NCBI RefSeq assembly: GCF_009727055.1
Contig: NC_052359.1
Location: 7,081,567 to 7,145,566, forward strand
Direction: 5' to 3'
DNA length: 64,000 bases
From: Benincasa hispida
Taxonomy: Eukaryota; Streptophyta; Magnoliopsida; Cucurbitales; Cucurbitaceae
Made by a program: the position numbers and the translations under genes. How positions within the stretch are numbered: position 1 is the stretch's first letter; each line of letters begins with the position of its first letter. Of this stretch, positions 43,943 to 54,594 are shown piece by piece. The notes beneath the pieces are model-generated. The model was not told the DNA's origin. It worked only from the letters and a program-made list of their open reading frames with translations, and searched no databases.

Positions 43943-45235
43943 AAAACAATGCTTGTCCTCAAGCATAAACTAAAGATTTTCTTTAAAAGGTCAACTGCTT
44001 TTACTCTACCTAGACTTCTCAAAGTGCCTTATTCAAATTTCATGAACCAACGCCTTCTTAATTTCTATCTTGATCTCTTCCTAAAATATTTCTAATTTTT
44101 AGGGACTGCAAGTTTAACCTTCAAAAAGACTTTACTCGTTTCCAGGACATTGCATGATTTATTTCCAACTTTCTCCAACCGGGGTGTTTCCAAGTGGTTT
44201 TTACCCTTGTGTAATTTAGCTATTCTTTTTGTGATCTTGCGCTGATCCAAGTGCCCAACCTTCGTTTTGGCTTGCCCCCATGGGTGTTATGCGAGCATCT
44301 AACTACGAGCAAGGCGCTCTTTCTTAGTCTAAACTCATGCCCATTTTATTTAGCAGCGGAGTTGCGATCATTTGGTTCATGCGTTGATCACGATTCCCAC
44401 CTTCGTTTTGGCTTGCCCCCACGGGTTTCATGCGGACATCTAACTATGAGCGGGATCCGATCTCAATATTATGATTTTTTTTTTTAGATTGAAATTTCTA
44501 AAAGTAGCAGGCAAGATTGAAAATAACAATAGCACCTCCAAATTTATACACAACAATATCCTCATTGCTAATAGACTGAAATAACTCATGCGATACTCGT
44601 AGGAAGTTTCGTAAAAATCGTTTTGAAGGAAAGTTGGTGGATCGCTAACTTTTAGAAATGTTTCATGAATTTACTGTCCTAAAATTAAGTTGACTCTAGT
44701 ACATGCAGGAAGAAATGAAGGCTTGAATTTCATCATTGAAATCATAATTGGTACGAGGAAGAATGTGGTGACTAAATAAAGTAATCAAAATTCAATGATT
44801 GCGTCAAACTAAAGAGGATGCAATAATAAAATTTAGCAATATTGAAATGAGATGCGAGAAGTGCAGACGTGAAATAAAATAGTCAAGGAAAGATACAACC
44901 CCAAATTTGCTCTGTTGCCCGCATCATCTTTGATCGCATCCTTACTTATGGTGGGCCGAGTCCTCGATTGCGATGGGTTGATCAAACTGGTCGCATGTTT
45001 TTAGGTTATCACATAGCTCCACCGCAATCGTTCACTACGATCATTGCTAAATATCAAAAGGGTAAAAAAAGTATGAAAGACAGAGTTGGTAATTCTAAAG
45101 AGTAGTGATTTTAGAAAAAGGTAAAGTAAGTTCATGAAAGAAAGATATCAAAAGGATACTCAAAATAAGATGCATCCCTGATGAGTTTGTGTCGCATATC
45201 AACACAGGGACTGCTCGTTTCTTTTTATTCAAGAT
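43943..45235 (-). mobile_element. Athila X spacer between integrase and 3' LTR
   Basis: About 1.3 kb, homologous to 49294-50650 of Y. No env-like ORF is visible in the sense direction. An antisense ORF with an internal repeat lies at 44251-44487 (separate entry). The remainder (44490-45235) is AT-rich, with CCCCAAATTTGC near 44900 (a second PPT-like tract), and I see no other gene. Confidence 0.75.
44251..44487 (+). CDS. Antisense ORF with internal repeat, conserved in Y
   Basis: 78 codons on the strand opposite to pol. The frame contains two copies of LRFGLPP-V-C-HLT-S (DNA copies start near 44259 and 44400, 141 bp apart) separated by a Cys/Ser-rich linker ending VDHDSH. The equivalent frame in Y (49630-49923) has IDHDSY, then LHFGLPLRVSCGHLTTSRIRSQHYD against LRFGLPPRVSCGHLTMSGIRSQYYD here. 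Function unknown and no family recognised. Extra antisense ORFs downstream of integrase are known in some Tat-lineage elements such as Grande. It may equally be a non-coding tandem repeat that happens to be open. Confidence 0.3.
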   Translation: MPNLRFGLPPWVLCEHLTTSKALFLSLNSCPFYLAAELRSFGSCVDHDSHLRFGLPPRVSCGHLTMSGIRSQYYDFFF

Positions 45236-46110
45236 TTCCCAGGTCCACGGAGTTCTTCTCGCGATGAAAGTTTCTTCCGTGATACATCTTGACCCTTTGC
45301 CCGTTGACCTTGAATGCGCTGGTCCCTTCTTCATTAGTTAATTCGAATGCACTGTGCGGGAATACTTCTTTAATATAAAGGGTCCAAACCAGCGTGATTT
45401 TAATTTTCCCGGGAAGAGTCATAGCCTAGAGTTGAATAGCAGAACCTTCTGACCAACCTGGAGATTCTTTTTACATAGTCGCTTTTCATGCCAACGCTTT
45501 GTACACTCTTTGTAAATCTTGGCATTTTCATATGCTTGAAGTCTTCATTCGTCTAACTCGAGCAACTGAAGTTTTCTCTCCTCCCCTGCAGACCTCAAAT
45601 CAAAGTTAAGCTTCTTCATTGCCCACAATGCCTTGTGCTCTAATTCTAGCGGTAAATGACATGCCTTCCCAAACACCAGCACCTACGAGGACATGCCTAT
45701 AGGTGTTTTATAGGCAATCCTATATGCCCACAAGGCATCATCAAGCTTCATGGCCCAATCCTTGCGTGAGGGATTCACCACCTTTTCTAGAATCAGCTTG
45801 ATTTCCCTATTAGACACCTCGGCTTGGCCGTTTGTCTGGGAGTGATATGGGTGGTGACCTTATGATGGACATTATACTTGAGCAGCAGTTTTTTGGTGAT
45901 GCCATTGACAAAGTGGGAGCTTTCATCATTTATTATGGCACGTGGGGTGCCAAAACGAGTGAAGATGTTTCTTCGCAAGAATCTGGAGACCGTCGTCGCA
46001 TCGCTTGCGACGTATGACACCGCTTCAATCCACTTGGAGACATAATCGACGACCAAAAAAATGTACTTGTGACCATTTGATGGTGGAAATGGTCCCATGA
46101 ATTCTATGCC
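45236..46110 (-). pseudogene. pol (IN): Athila X integrase core and C-terminus, frameshifted
   Basis: Follows the long frame ending at 46111. MGPFPPSNGHKYIFLVVDYVSKWIEAV (core, with the first catalytic Asp just upstream), NIFTRFGTPRAIIND (second Asp), SSHFVN, then the catalytic-Glu region is shifted out of frame near 45850. Downstream, with stops, come [32 protein letters not shown] and a C-terminal frame (45240-45430) FELTNEEGTSAFKVNGQRVK, typical of Athila integrase ends. Breaks near 45850, 45690 and 45415. Joins a strand of DNA into the host in intact elements. Confidence 0.85.
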
Positions 46111-47250
46111 TCACACGTCGAAGAGTTCCAATTCCAATATAATATTCATCAGCATCGCATTCTTCCATGAAATGTTTCCCGTGTGTTGGCACTTGTCGCA
46201 TTTCATAGAATAGTCTCGTGCATCCTTGAATAGAGTTGCCCAATAATACCCGCTTTGTAACACTTTTGCTGCTGTGCGTTGACCTCTGAAATGTCCGCCA
46301 TAGGGTGAGTTATGGCATTGGGAAAGTATGCACTGATAAGCAGTCTTTGGCACACACAGTTGCAAGATCTGGTCTGATCTCCTCTTGTAAAGATTCGTTT
46401 TGTCCCAGTAGTAGGATTTACATTCATGCATAAGCCGCCTCTTTTGGTGGGCTATGTAATTCTTCGAAAATTGCTCGCATACCAGAAAATTGACAACATT
46501 TGCATACCATGGTAATTCTTCAAGTTTGAACAACGACTCATCTGGAAAGGATGCATTCACCTCTGACTGAATGCGATCTACTTCCGGATTCTCTAATCTC
46601 GATAGGTGGTCAGCAACCTCGTTTTCCGTCCCCTTGCGGTCAATTATTTCCATGTTGAATTCTTGGAGGAGGAGAACCCATCGGATTAGCCTCGGCTTTA
46701 CATCTTTTTTGGTCATTAAATATTTTATTGTCGAGTGGTCGGTGTGCACTATCACTTTGGATCCCAGAAAGTAAGCTCTGAATTTTTCAAGCGCAAAGAT
46801 CACCACAAGAAGCTTCTTCTCTTTGGTAGTGTAGTTTGCCTGGGCCGAGTTCAATGTTCTGCTCGCATATGCGATGGGGTGCAGTATTGTCTTTTCCTTC
46901 TGTGCTAACATTGTCCCCATCGCATAACCATTGGCATCGCACATTAGCTCGAATGGCTTTGTCCAATTAGGTGTGATGAAAATAGGGGCGGTAATTAATG
47001 CGTTCTTCAATACTTTGAATGCATTGAGGCATTGTGAATCAAAGTCAAACATTCTGTCAGCCTCTAGCAACGCACTCAATGGTCGAGTTATCTTCGAAAA
47101 GTCCTTCACAAATCGACGGTAGAATCCTGCATGTCCCAAGAAACTCCTTATAGCCTTCACATTAATTGGAGGTGGAAGTTTTTCAATGGCCTCAATTTTT
47201 CGCTTTATCCACCTCCAACCCTTCCTTGAAAACCTTGTGCCCAAGCACAA
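46111..47250 (-). CDS. pol: Athila X RT connection, RNase H and integrase zinc finger (379 aa open)
   Basis: The longest clean reading frame in the window. In order: RT thumb end ([26 protein letters not shown]), connection, RNase H ([13 protein letters not shown] with catalytic Asp; [45 protein letters not shown]), the Athila hallmark [20 protein letters not shown], then the integrase N-terminus with His residues in HNSPYGGH and Cys in CDKCQHTGN (HHCC zinc finger). The conserved EKELLA box reads EKKLLV here, so a catalytic Glu may be lost; the Y copy has EKELLA. Upstream, 47192-47431 is the RT palm in another frame. It stops at 46111 just before the integrase core. Not expected to be expressed alone. 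Confidence 0.85.
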   Translation of the reverse strand: MCLGTRFSRKGWRWIKRKIEAIEKLPPPINVKAIRSFLGHAGFYRRFVKDFSKITRPLSALLEADRMFDFDSQCLNAFKVLKNALITAPIFITPNWTKPFELMCDANGYAMGTMLAQKEKTILHPIAYASRTLNSAQANYTTKEKKLLVVIFALEKFRAYFLGSKVIVHTDHSTIKYLMTKKDVKPRLIRWVLLLQEFNMEIIDRKGTENEVADHLSRLENPEVDRIQSEVNASFPDESLFKLEELPWYANVVNFLVCEQFSKNYIAHQKRRLMHECKSYYWDKTNLYKRRSDQILQLCVPKTAYQCILSQCHNSPYGGHFRGQRTAAKVLQSGYYWATLFKDARDYSMKCDKCQHTGNISWKNAMLMNIILELELFDV

Positions 47251-47607
47251 TTCCTTCGTTAACCATGAAATGCCATTTCTCCCAATTCAGCACGAGATTT
47301 GTCTCTTCGCATCTTTTTAATATCTTTTCCAAGTTGTTCAGACAGACTTCATATGTTTTCCCGTAAACTAAGAAGTCGTCCATAAAAATTTCCACTGAAT
47401 CTTCGAGATACCCGGAGAAGATTGCCATCATGCACCTCTAAGACATGCTCGGCGCATTGCATAATCTGAACGGCATGTGGCAAAAAGCAAACATTCCGTA
47501 TGGGCAGGTGAATCTGGTCTTTTCTTGGTCTTCAGGTGCAATCATTATTTGGTTGTAGCTCGTCTACCCGTCAAGAAAACAGAAGTAATCATTTCCTACT
47601 TGTCGGT
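47192..47607 (-). pseudogene. pol (RT): Athila X reverse transcriptase, 3' part
   Basis: Carries the palm motifs: FCFLDG, YNQIMIAPEDQEKTRFTCPYG, a frame break near the SMS/RCMMAIFSGY region, and the catalytic FMDD box in EIFMDDFLVYGK, then [19 protein letters not shown] and VLGHKV. The 5' part of the same gene lies at 56477-56995, 9 kb away, because element Y was inserted between them. The codon phase is compatible across the two breakpoints once Y and one target copy are removed. A TAG replaces the Tyr/Gly after FLDG. Confidence 0.9.
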
Positions 47608-49280
47608 TGATGCGTTGTTTTATGTGATAAAATAATGGAATGAAATGTGGTGATGGAAATACACTGAGAAACAAGTTTTCTTAGCAGAATCCAAGTATAA
47701 ATCCCACTGAGTTTCCTGGTAAGTCCAGGGTTAAACTCAGGGCCTAGGGAAAACGATATGTGGTGATAATTTTCAAGAAGACTTTGTAGTAACCAATAAA
47801 TCAAATGGTTGTTTTGAATTGTTGTTTGCGATAAGAAGTATGCGGCAGATTTGAGAAAAGATCGATTATGTGGTAGATACAGAGTATGTGGAAGAATGGG
47901 TTGAGAAGGTCTTTAGCTAACATTTCCCGATAATGTGTCAAACTATGCGACCATGCTACACTCATCTGAGAGTAAATCATTTTCCAATGCAAATGTCGTG
48001 CTCCTAGTTCTAGGACGCATGTGATGAATGCGATAATGTCCATAGAACTTATTCCTAATTCTCTACTTTTTGCCTATGCGATGATGCAAGATGCACACAA
48101 CAACAAGGTGACCGCACACAATCATAACCTATCTCTAGGATGCATATGATGCGTTAATAGCAAACAGTGCTTATTCCTAAGCTCCTATCTCTTGATTATG
48201 CGTTCTAATCTGACTCTCCCGAGCCTAGATTCTAACCTGACTTTTCCAAGCCTAGATTTTTTCCTTAGACTACCCTCTCGAGTATCCCTAATGGACGAAT
48301 GATGCATACATAATACAAGATAATCGCATAGAATGAAGATCCCCAGTTATGCTAGCTAAGTGCTTCTCAACCCATTCGGCAGATTTAGCTACTCATGCGT
48401 AATAAATAGAGAGTGAACAGATATAAAGAAGTAAATTCCATTTCTATAAATAAGTTTAAGTACAAAATGACAATGGAAGATAACGATAGAGAGCCTGGTA
48501 GCAATCCCTTGCTTCCCGAGGCTTTTACACTGTCAACTCTATTCTGTTCAAAAGATATTCCTACTTCTGTAGAAGTTGGCCCTCTCTCTGAGCTCGACGC
48601 TTCCGCCACTCTTCCAAGTTCACTGGAACAATTTCTTGGCACAATCTCGCTTCTCTCATTTCCGCCTTAAATAAAAGAAAATCCAAGAACAAGGTTATTC
48701 TATCTAAGGGAAAATTCTCTAACTATCCGAACTCCTTCACTGAAGGTTGCCTTCGGTATTTATAGAGCTTCGGGGTGAAAGGCTACTTCTTTCTTATGAT
48801 TGCACTGATGGGATGGCAATAATTCTTTGTCTGATGCGCCGAATATTTGTCACAAAAAAGTTGAATGTAATTGCTATAGTAGTTCATTAGCGGCTTGTCA
48901 ACTTAATTCGGACTGGACCGTCATCAGCTTTCTGTCCCATCGTGATTTATTATGCTTTTCACCCAAATGCGCCCACCAAGTTGCGTTGGCTCTATGCGGC
49001 AATCCTTCTTGAGTAGATGTTTGCGAGCACAAATCACCGCAAAGCCTTGCGGTAACGCTACGCTCGACCGCTGATTTCTTGTGATCGAATTTTCCGCCTT
49101 GCGTCAACGCATATTCTGCATAAAAATACACAAGTTAACTGTTTTCATGCGATGAACGCATGCGACCGCAATGTCATAAACCTAATGCTTTTTGGATGCA
49201 ATCTTATATATTTTATCAACGAAAACCTGCATTGTTTAATAACTTAGTTCTGTAATAACGTGCATTTCTGCCCGTCACCA
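47608..49280 (-). mobile_element. Athila Y 3' LTR (1.67 kb)
   Basis: On the minus strand TGGTGACGGGCAGAAATGCACG (start mutated from TGATAACGGGTAG) to CGCATCA. Contains the U5 block (47680-47745), TATA box 48757-48764, and the pair GTGATGAATGCGAT/ CTATGCGAT words shared with X. ORFs in it (for example 48413-48670, 48385-48642) are also present in 54809-56476, as expected for LTR copies, and have no recognisable product. Confidence 0.9.
48757..48764 (-). promoter_or_regulatory. TATA box of Y 3' LTR
   Basis: TATAAATA on the element strand, in GCTCTATAAATACCGAAGG. Confidence 0.65.
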
Positions 49281-49293
49281 CACCCCCAAATTT
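49281..49293 (-). other. Athila Y polypurine tract
   Basis: CACCCCCAAATTT on the plus strand (AAATTTGGGGGTG on the element strand), abutting the 3' LTR. Same as in X. Confidence 0.85.
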
Positions 49294-50655
49294 AAACAAT
49301 GTTTGTTCTCAAGCATAAGCTAAAGATTTCCTTTAGAAAGCCGACCGCAATGTCTTTTCCTAGATTTCTCAAGGATACTTCATTCAAATCCTATACACCA
49401 AAATTTTCTTAATTCTTATTCAAGTCTCTTCTTAAAATATTTCTAAGACCTAAGGATCGCAAGTTTAACCTTCAAAAAGACTTTACTAGATTTTCGGACA
49501 TCGCATGATTTATTTCAAAAAAACTTTTTTACTGGGGTGTTAACTAACTTTTATCCTTGCATATTTTTGACATTATTATATTTTTTTTTCTGACCTTGCG
49601 CTGATCCAAGTGCCTCGCCTTCGTTTTGGTTGCCCCCACGTTTGTCATGTGGACATCCAACTATGAGCAAGGTGCTCTTTCTCAAACTAAACTCATACCT
49701 ACTCGGCAGCGGAGTTGCGGTCATTTATTTATGCATTGATCACGATTCCTACCTTCATTTTGGCTTGCCCCTACGTGTGTCATGTGGACATCTAACTACT
49801 AGTAGGATTCGATCTCAACATTATGATGATTTTTTGTTTTTGTTTTGTAGAGCTGAAAATAACATGGTCGAAAATAAATACCTCACCCCCAAATTTAAAA
49901 TGCGGCAATGTCCTCATTGCTAAAAGATTGAAAGAAGTCATGTGATGTTTTTAGGAAGTTTGGTAAAGGGTCAGTTTGAAAGAAAACTAGCAGACCACTA
50001 ACTTTTAGAAATATTTCATGAGGTGACTGTCCTAAAATTAAGTTGACTCTAGTGTACATGAAAAAAATAGAAGCATGTGTTTCATCATTGAAATCATAAT
50101 TGGCAAAGAGAAAGCATGTGGTGACTGACTAAATTTATCAATGTTAAATTATTGCGGTAACCAAAGAGGATGCGGTGATAAAATTTTTCAAAATTAAAAT
50201 GCGATGTGATAGTGTAGAATTTGGAATAAAGTCAAGGAAAAATACAACCCCCAAATTTGCGCTGTCGCCTGCATTATTTGTTAACGCATCTTGCTTTGCG
50301 GCGATCTTCTTTCTTTGCAATGCGGTGGCAAAATAAAGAAATTGCGTCTTTGTTATAGCGCCTTCACAATCATGTAACTTGATCGTTTGCAAAGAAAACA
50401 TTGAGAGGGTCAAATGAAAAAATTAACAAAAATTTTCTCGCCCGTTTTTTTAAGATAAAGTAAAATGTAGATAGATAAACGATAATTGAAACATCGCAGT
50501 AATGAGAGTTCATGAATCATAAGTAAGCAAAAGGATACTCCAAAAGACTTGTGCCTCCAGATGATGTTGCATGCCAGCGCAAGGGCCACTCTATTTTCCT
50601 TTATTCCGGGTTTCTCAAGTCTACAGAGGTATTTTCTCGTTGAAAATCACCTCCG
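49294..50655 (-). mobile_element. Athila Y spacer between integrase and 3' LTR
   Basis: Homologous to 43943-45235 of X over its length, including a second CCCCAAATTTGCGCTGTCGCC tract near 50250. No sense ORF of interest. Contains the antisense ORF 49630-49923. Confidence 0.75.
49630..49923 (+). CDS. Antisense ORF in Y spacer, homologue of 44251-44487
   Basis: 97 codons opposite to pol: SCGHPTMSKVLFLKLNS, VIYLCIDHDSYLHFGLPLRV, SCGHLTTSRIRSQHYDDF, then a tail to KFKMRQCPHC. The first repeat (near 49619) has a 1-bp shift in front of the ATG relative to X, and the second is in frame. Similarity to X at the amino-acid level is clear, but DNA similarity is also high, so selection is unproven. Function unknown. 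Confidence 0.3.
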   Translation: MPPRLSCGHPTMSKVLFLKLNSYLLGSGVAVIYLCIDHDSYLHFGLPLRVSCGHLTTSRIRSQHYDDFLFLFCRAENNMVENKYLTPKFKMRQCPHC

Positions 50656-51900
50656 CAATATTCCTTGACTCATTGCCCATTAACCTTAAATGTACGGGTC
50701 CCGCCCTCAGTAATCAACTCAACCGCACCATGCTGGAATATTTCTTTAATTATAAAGGGTCCGAACCAGCGCGACTTTAACTTGCCAGGAAAGAGTCGTA
50801 GCCGTGAATTGAAGAGTAAGACTTTTTGTCTGACATGGAGATTTTTACCGCATAGCCAGCTGTCATGCCAACATTTTGCTCGTTCTTTGTATATTTTGGC
50901 ATTTTCATAAGCTTGTGTTCTCCACTCATGAAGCTCGACCAGTTGTAGCTTTCTTGCTTCCCCTACTAATTTTAAGTCAAAGTTAAGCTTCTTCACCGCC
51001 CACAGCGCTTTGTGCTCTAGCTCCAATGGCAAATGACATGCTTTACCAAATACCAACACATATGGAGACATGCCTATCGGTGTTTTATAAGCAGTCTGGT
51101 ATGCCCACAACGCATCGTCCAACTTTGTTGCCAAATCTTTTTGCGAAGGCTTTACCATCTTCTCCAATATCAACACTTAATTTCTCAGTTGGACACTTCA
51201 GCCTGACCATTTCATTTGTGGATGGTATGCGATGGCCACTTTGTGGAGGATATTATATTTTCATAGTAGCAATTTTTTGACAGAGTAATTGACAAAGTGG
51301 GAGCCTTCGTCACTTTATTATGGCACGTGGAGTGCCAAAACGCGTGAAAATATTTTTCTTCAGGAATTTGGAGACTACTGCCGCATCACTTGCGGCGCAT
51401 GCTATTGCTTCTACCCACTTGGACACGTAGTCGACGGCTAACAGAATATACTTGTGACCATTCGAAGGTGGGAACAGTCCCATGAAATCAATGCCCCAGA
51501 CGTTGAACAACTCCAGTTCTAGAATGATGTTCATGGGCATCACATGTTTCCATGAAAGGTTACCCGTGCATTGGCACCGGTCACACTTCATTGCGTAGTC
51601 TCTGGCATCCTTAAATAATCCACTGTGTAAGACTTTTGTTGTGGTGCGCTGTCCTCCAAAGTGTCCACCATATGGTGAATCATGACATTGCGATAATATG
51701 CGTTGATGAACAGTCTCCGGTACACATAGTCACATAATCTGGTCTGACCCCCTCTTATACAGATTCGGCTCATCCCAATAATAATATTTGCATTCATGTT
51801 TAAGCCTCTTCTTCTGGTGGTAAGAATATTCTTCGGGAAATTGCTCGCAAACCAGATAGTTGACTATGTCTGCGTACCATGGCAATTCTTCAATATAAAA
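50656..51900 (-). pseudogene. pol (IN): Athila Y integrase, three frames
   Basis: Zinc-finger region in 51797-51588 (HMVDTLEDSAPQQK is a shifted reading; the true frame has HDSPYGGHFGGQR and, further on, KCDRCQCTGN). Core 51591-51310: NVWGIDFMGLFPPSNGHKYILLAVDYVSKWVEA, FTRFGTPRAII. A one-base insertion at the second catalytic Asp region (near 51312) shifts the frame. The C-terminal frame 51176-50670 is open: [63 protein letters not shown], then [26 protein letters not shown] and FKVNGQ. The catalytic-Glu segment between them is degraded. Confidence 0.85.
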
Positions 51901-51903
51901 TAG

Positions 51904-52449
51904 TTACTCATCTGGGAACACTGCACTCACCTTTGACTCATTGCGGTCAACCTCAGGATTTTCCAATATGGATAAATGATCTGCAACTTGGTTCTCTGTC
52001 CCCTTGCGGTCAATTATTTCTATATCGAATTCTTGGAAGAGGAGAACCCATCTAATTAGCTTTGGCTTCGCGTCCTTCTTCGTCATCAGATATTTTATCG
52101 TCGAGTGGTCAGTATGGATGAGTACTTTTGTTCCAAGCAGATATGCTATGAATTTTTCTAACGCAAATATTACTGCAAGCAGCTCTTTTTCTGTGGTGGT
52201 GTAGTTAGTTTGAACAGGGTTTAAAGTCTTACTTGCATATGCGATGGGATGCAGTATTGTTTTTCTCTTTTGTGCTAGCACTGCTCCCATCGCATATCTG
52301 CTCGCATCGCACATTACTTCAAAGGGAAGTGTCCAATCTAGCATGATCAACACTAGTGCAGTCGTCAGTGCATTCTTTAAAATCATGAATGCGTTGTGGC
52401 AATTATCATCAGAGTCAAATTTCCTATCGACTTCCAACAAGGCACTCAA
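51904..52449 (-). pseudogene. pol (RH): Athila Y RNase H
   Basis: One open frame of 181 codons: [42 protein letters not shown] (catalytic Asp), [33 protein letters not shown] (catalytic Glu), [23 protein letters not shown], then [20 protein letters not shown]. Key residues look preserved. Continues after a stop into integrase. The junction to RT upstream (52450-52547) is frameshifted at the SFLG-AGFYR motif. Confidence 0.9.
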
Positions 52450-53150
52450 CGGTCGTGCTATTTTTGAGAAATCCTTGACAAAAGTCTGTAAAATCCGGCA
52501 TGCAAGAAACTCCTTATAGCCTTTACACTTGTTTGGGGTGAGAGCTTTTAAATTTCTTCTATTTTTGCCTTGTCCACCTCCAACCCATCCTGAGATACCT
52601 TATGCCCCAGCATAATGCCCTCCTTCACCATAAAATAGCATTTCTCCCAGTTAAGTGCGAGATTCGTGTCCTCACATCTTTTCAATATCTTTTCCAGGTT
52701 GGCAAAACATACTTCATATGTGTGCACATAGACAGAGAAGTCGTCCATGAATATTTCAATAGAGTCTTTACGATATTCTGAAAAGATGGCCATCATGCAC
52801 CTTTGGAACGTGCTTGGCACATTGCAGAGGCCGAACGACATGCAGCGAAAAACAAAAGTTCCATACGGACAGGTGAATGTGGTCTTTTCCTAATCTTCGG
52901 GAGCAATCATAATCTGATTATAGCTGGCATACCCATCCAAAAAGCAGTAGAAGTCATTTCCTGTTAGACGATCTAGCATTTGGTCAATGAACGGTAATGG
53001 GAAATGATCTTTCTTCATTGCAGCATTTAGCTTGCGATAGTCCATGCAAATACGCCATCCAGTGACGGTCCTTTGTGGTATTAGCTCATTATTTGCGTTG
53101 GGGATTACCGTCATCCCACCTTTTTTTGGCATGCATTGCACGGGACTACC
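52450..53150 (-). pseudogene. pol (RT): Athila Y reverse transcriptase, N-terminus deleted
   Basis: Starts abruptly at QCMPKKGGMTVIPNANNELIPQRT (53141), then WRICMDYRKLNAAMKKDHFPLPF, NDFYCFLDGYASYNQIMIAPED, a stop at 52889, TCPYG, MSFGLCNVPSTFQRCMMAIFSEY, the catalytic FMDD in EIFMDDFSVYVH and LKRCEDTNLALNWEKCYFMVKEG. Upstream sequence is gag in another frame: protease and the first part of RT, which X still has at 56560-57240, are missing. The deletion joint lies at about 53145-53155. Confidence 0.9.
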
Positions 53151-54594
53151 GTCACCATAATCTCAGGTTCCAGCGCAATTGAAGCAATCCAGCTAGGCAC
53201 CTTCCTCTCCCTTACCATAGTCTTTCCACTCCGCAATGTCACGACTTGACATTGCTCTTTACCTGTTCCCCCTAGGTTACATAGGAGTTCTGTTGAACTA
53301 GGCAGAGCCCTTTGCGGTCTGTTCTTAAGCTCGCTCGCAATCTGGCCCATCTGTAGTTCCAGGTTGCGGATGGACGTCACCTGGTTTTGAAGCACAGTTT
53401 TGTTCTTCTCGATATACTGCTTCAACAAAATTTCCAAGGAGGAAGATTGCGATGGTTGCGAACTACTGGCTTGACTACTCGTCTAACTGTTGTTTCGCGG
53501 GAAAAATCTGGGTGGCCCTTCTTTTTACGTCACTGATTGGAAATTCTGTTGCTGATTTTTCCACGCAAAGTTGGGGTGGTTTCTCCACCTAGGGTTGTAA
53601 GTGTTAGAGAATGGATTATTTTTCACAAAGTAAATAGATTGTGGGTTCTGCAGCCATTCTTCCATTGTGTGTCCTTCACCGTAAGTCGCACACCTTGCAG
53701 CAGTCTGATTAATTGCGTTTACTTGCCCACTATGCGGTGTTGGGCTATTGATTGTGATTCCCTGAATTAAGTTCATCATCGCAGTCATCTAACTTTGAAG
53801 TGATGCAATAGCATCGTTGTTTGCGTCATTATCCTTTATTCTCAGTCTCTGATTGCTCTCTCTCTAGTCCTCGTGATTTTTAGAGATGTGATCCAGGATG
53901 TTCTTAGCCTCATCATATGTTTTGTCTAATAGACCACCAGCGGCTGCCGCATTGGCAGCGGTCTACGAAGCGGGATTTAATCCGTGATAAAAGATTTCCA
54001 TTTGCAAGTAGTCTGACAATCCATTGTGTGGACAGTCCCGAACCCTGTCTCTTATACACATCTAGATGTGTATAAGTAGTCTGGTAATCCATTGTGTGGA
54101 TAGTCCCTTACCAGCCTTTTAAACCTCGCACAGGCATCGCTGAGCAATTCGTCCATGTCCTGTTCAAAATTGGTTATTAATTTCCTTCTTCTGGCATTCT
54201 CAGTAGGTGGGAAATATTTCTTCATAAACTTCTCTACGACTTGTTCCCAGGAAGTGATCTCCCCCGGTTCGAGAGAATATGCCCATTTTCGTGCCTGATC
54301 ACACAGAGAAAATGGAAACAAAGTTAGTCGAACTTCTTCAGTAGAGATATTCGGGAATATAAAAATGTTGTAGATTTCTATGAAGCTCCAAAGGTGGACG
54401 TACGAGTCCTCGCCACGCCTTCCTCTGAACTGTCCTGCAGTCTGGATCATTTGTAGCATCACCTATTTCATTTCGAATTGGGATCCATCAAGGGTAGGCC
54501 TCATGATTCCTGGAGAGAAATCATAGAGGTTTGGTGATGTATAGTCCTGAATGGGCCTATTACGATCGTTTGCCAGTAGGATTGGATTCGCCAT
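53151..54594 (-). pseudogene. gag: Athila Y gag, with embedded adapter
   Basis: Capsid protein. The ATG at 54594-54592 gives MANPILLANDRNRPIQDYT; a stop (TAG) follows near 54465. The frame 54462-54077 has FRGRRGEDSYVHLWSFIEIYNIF, LTLFPFSLCDQARKWAYSLEPGEITSWEQVVEKF, FPPTENARRRKLITNF and RFKRLVRDYPHNGLPDYL, classic Athila gag. An adapter at 54045-54076 then breaks it. Beyond it the last capsid residues repeat (RDCPHNGLSDYLQMEIFYHGLNP), then ANAAAAGGLLDKTYDEAKNILDHIS. After further stops come NPFSNTYNPRWRNHPNFAWKN and VVTLRSGKTM, the Athila gag end. Several C-to-T stops. Confidence 0.9.
54045..54076. other. Nextera/Tn5 mate-pair junction adapter embedded in assembly
   Basis: Bases 54045-54063 are CTGTCTCTTATACACATCT, the 19-bp Tn5 mosaic-end sequence used in Nextera libraries. 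They are followed directly by AGATGTGTATAAG, its reverse complement (13 of 19 bases). Head-to-head mosaic ends are the circularisation adapter of Nextera mate-pair libraries. Sequence on both sides (AGTAGTCTG-AATCCATTGTGTGGA-AGTCCC) is the same gag segment in two diverged versions, so the join fuses two paralogous reads. Not biological DNA of this plant. Confidence 0.97.

Noticed and set aside
46571..46774. Plus-strand ORFs opposite Athila pol (also 46931-47122, 52004-52204, 56571-56759)
   Set aside because: Shadow frames of the minus-strand RT/RNase H genes; the real coding sense is clear from motifs.
48413..48670. 85-codon ORF present in both Y LTRs (also 55596-55832)
   Set aside because: Shared only because LTRs are copies of each other. 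No known domain, and start/stop differ between copies.
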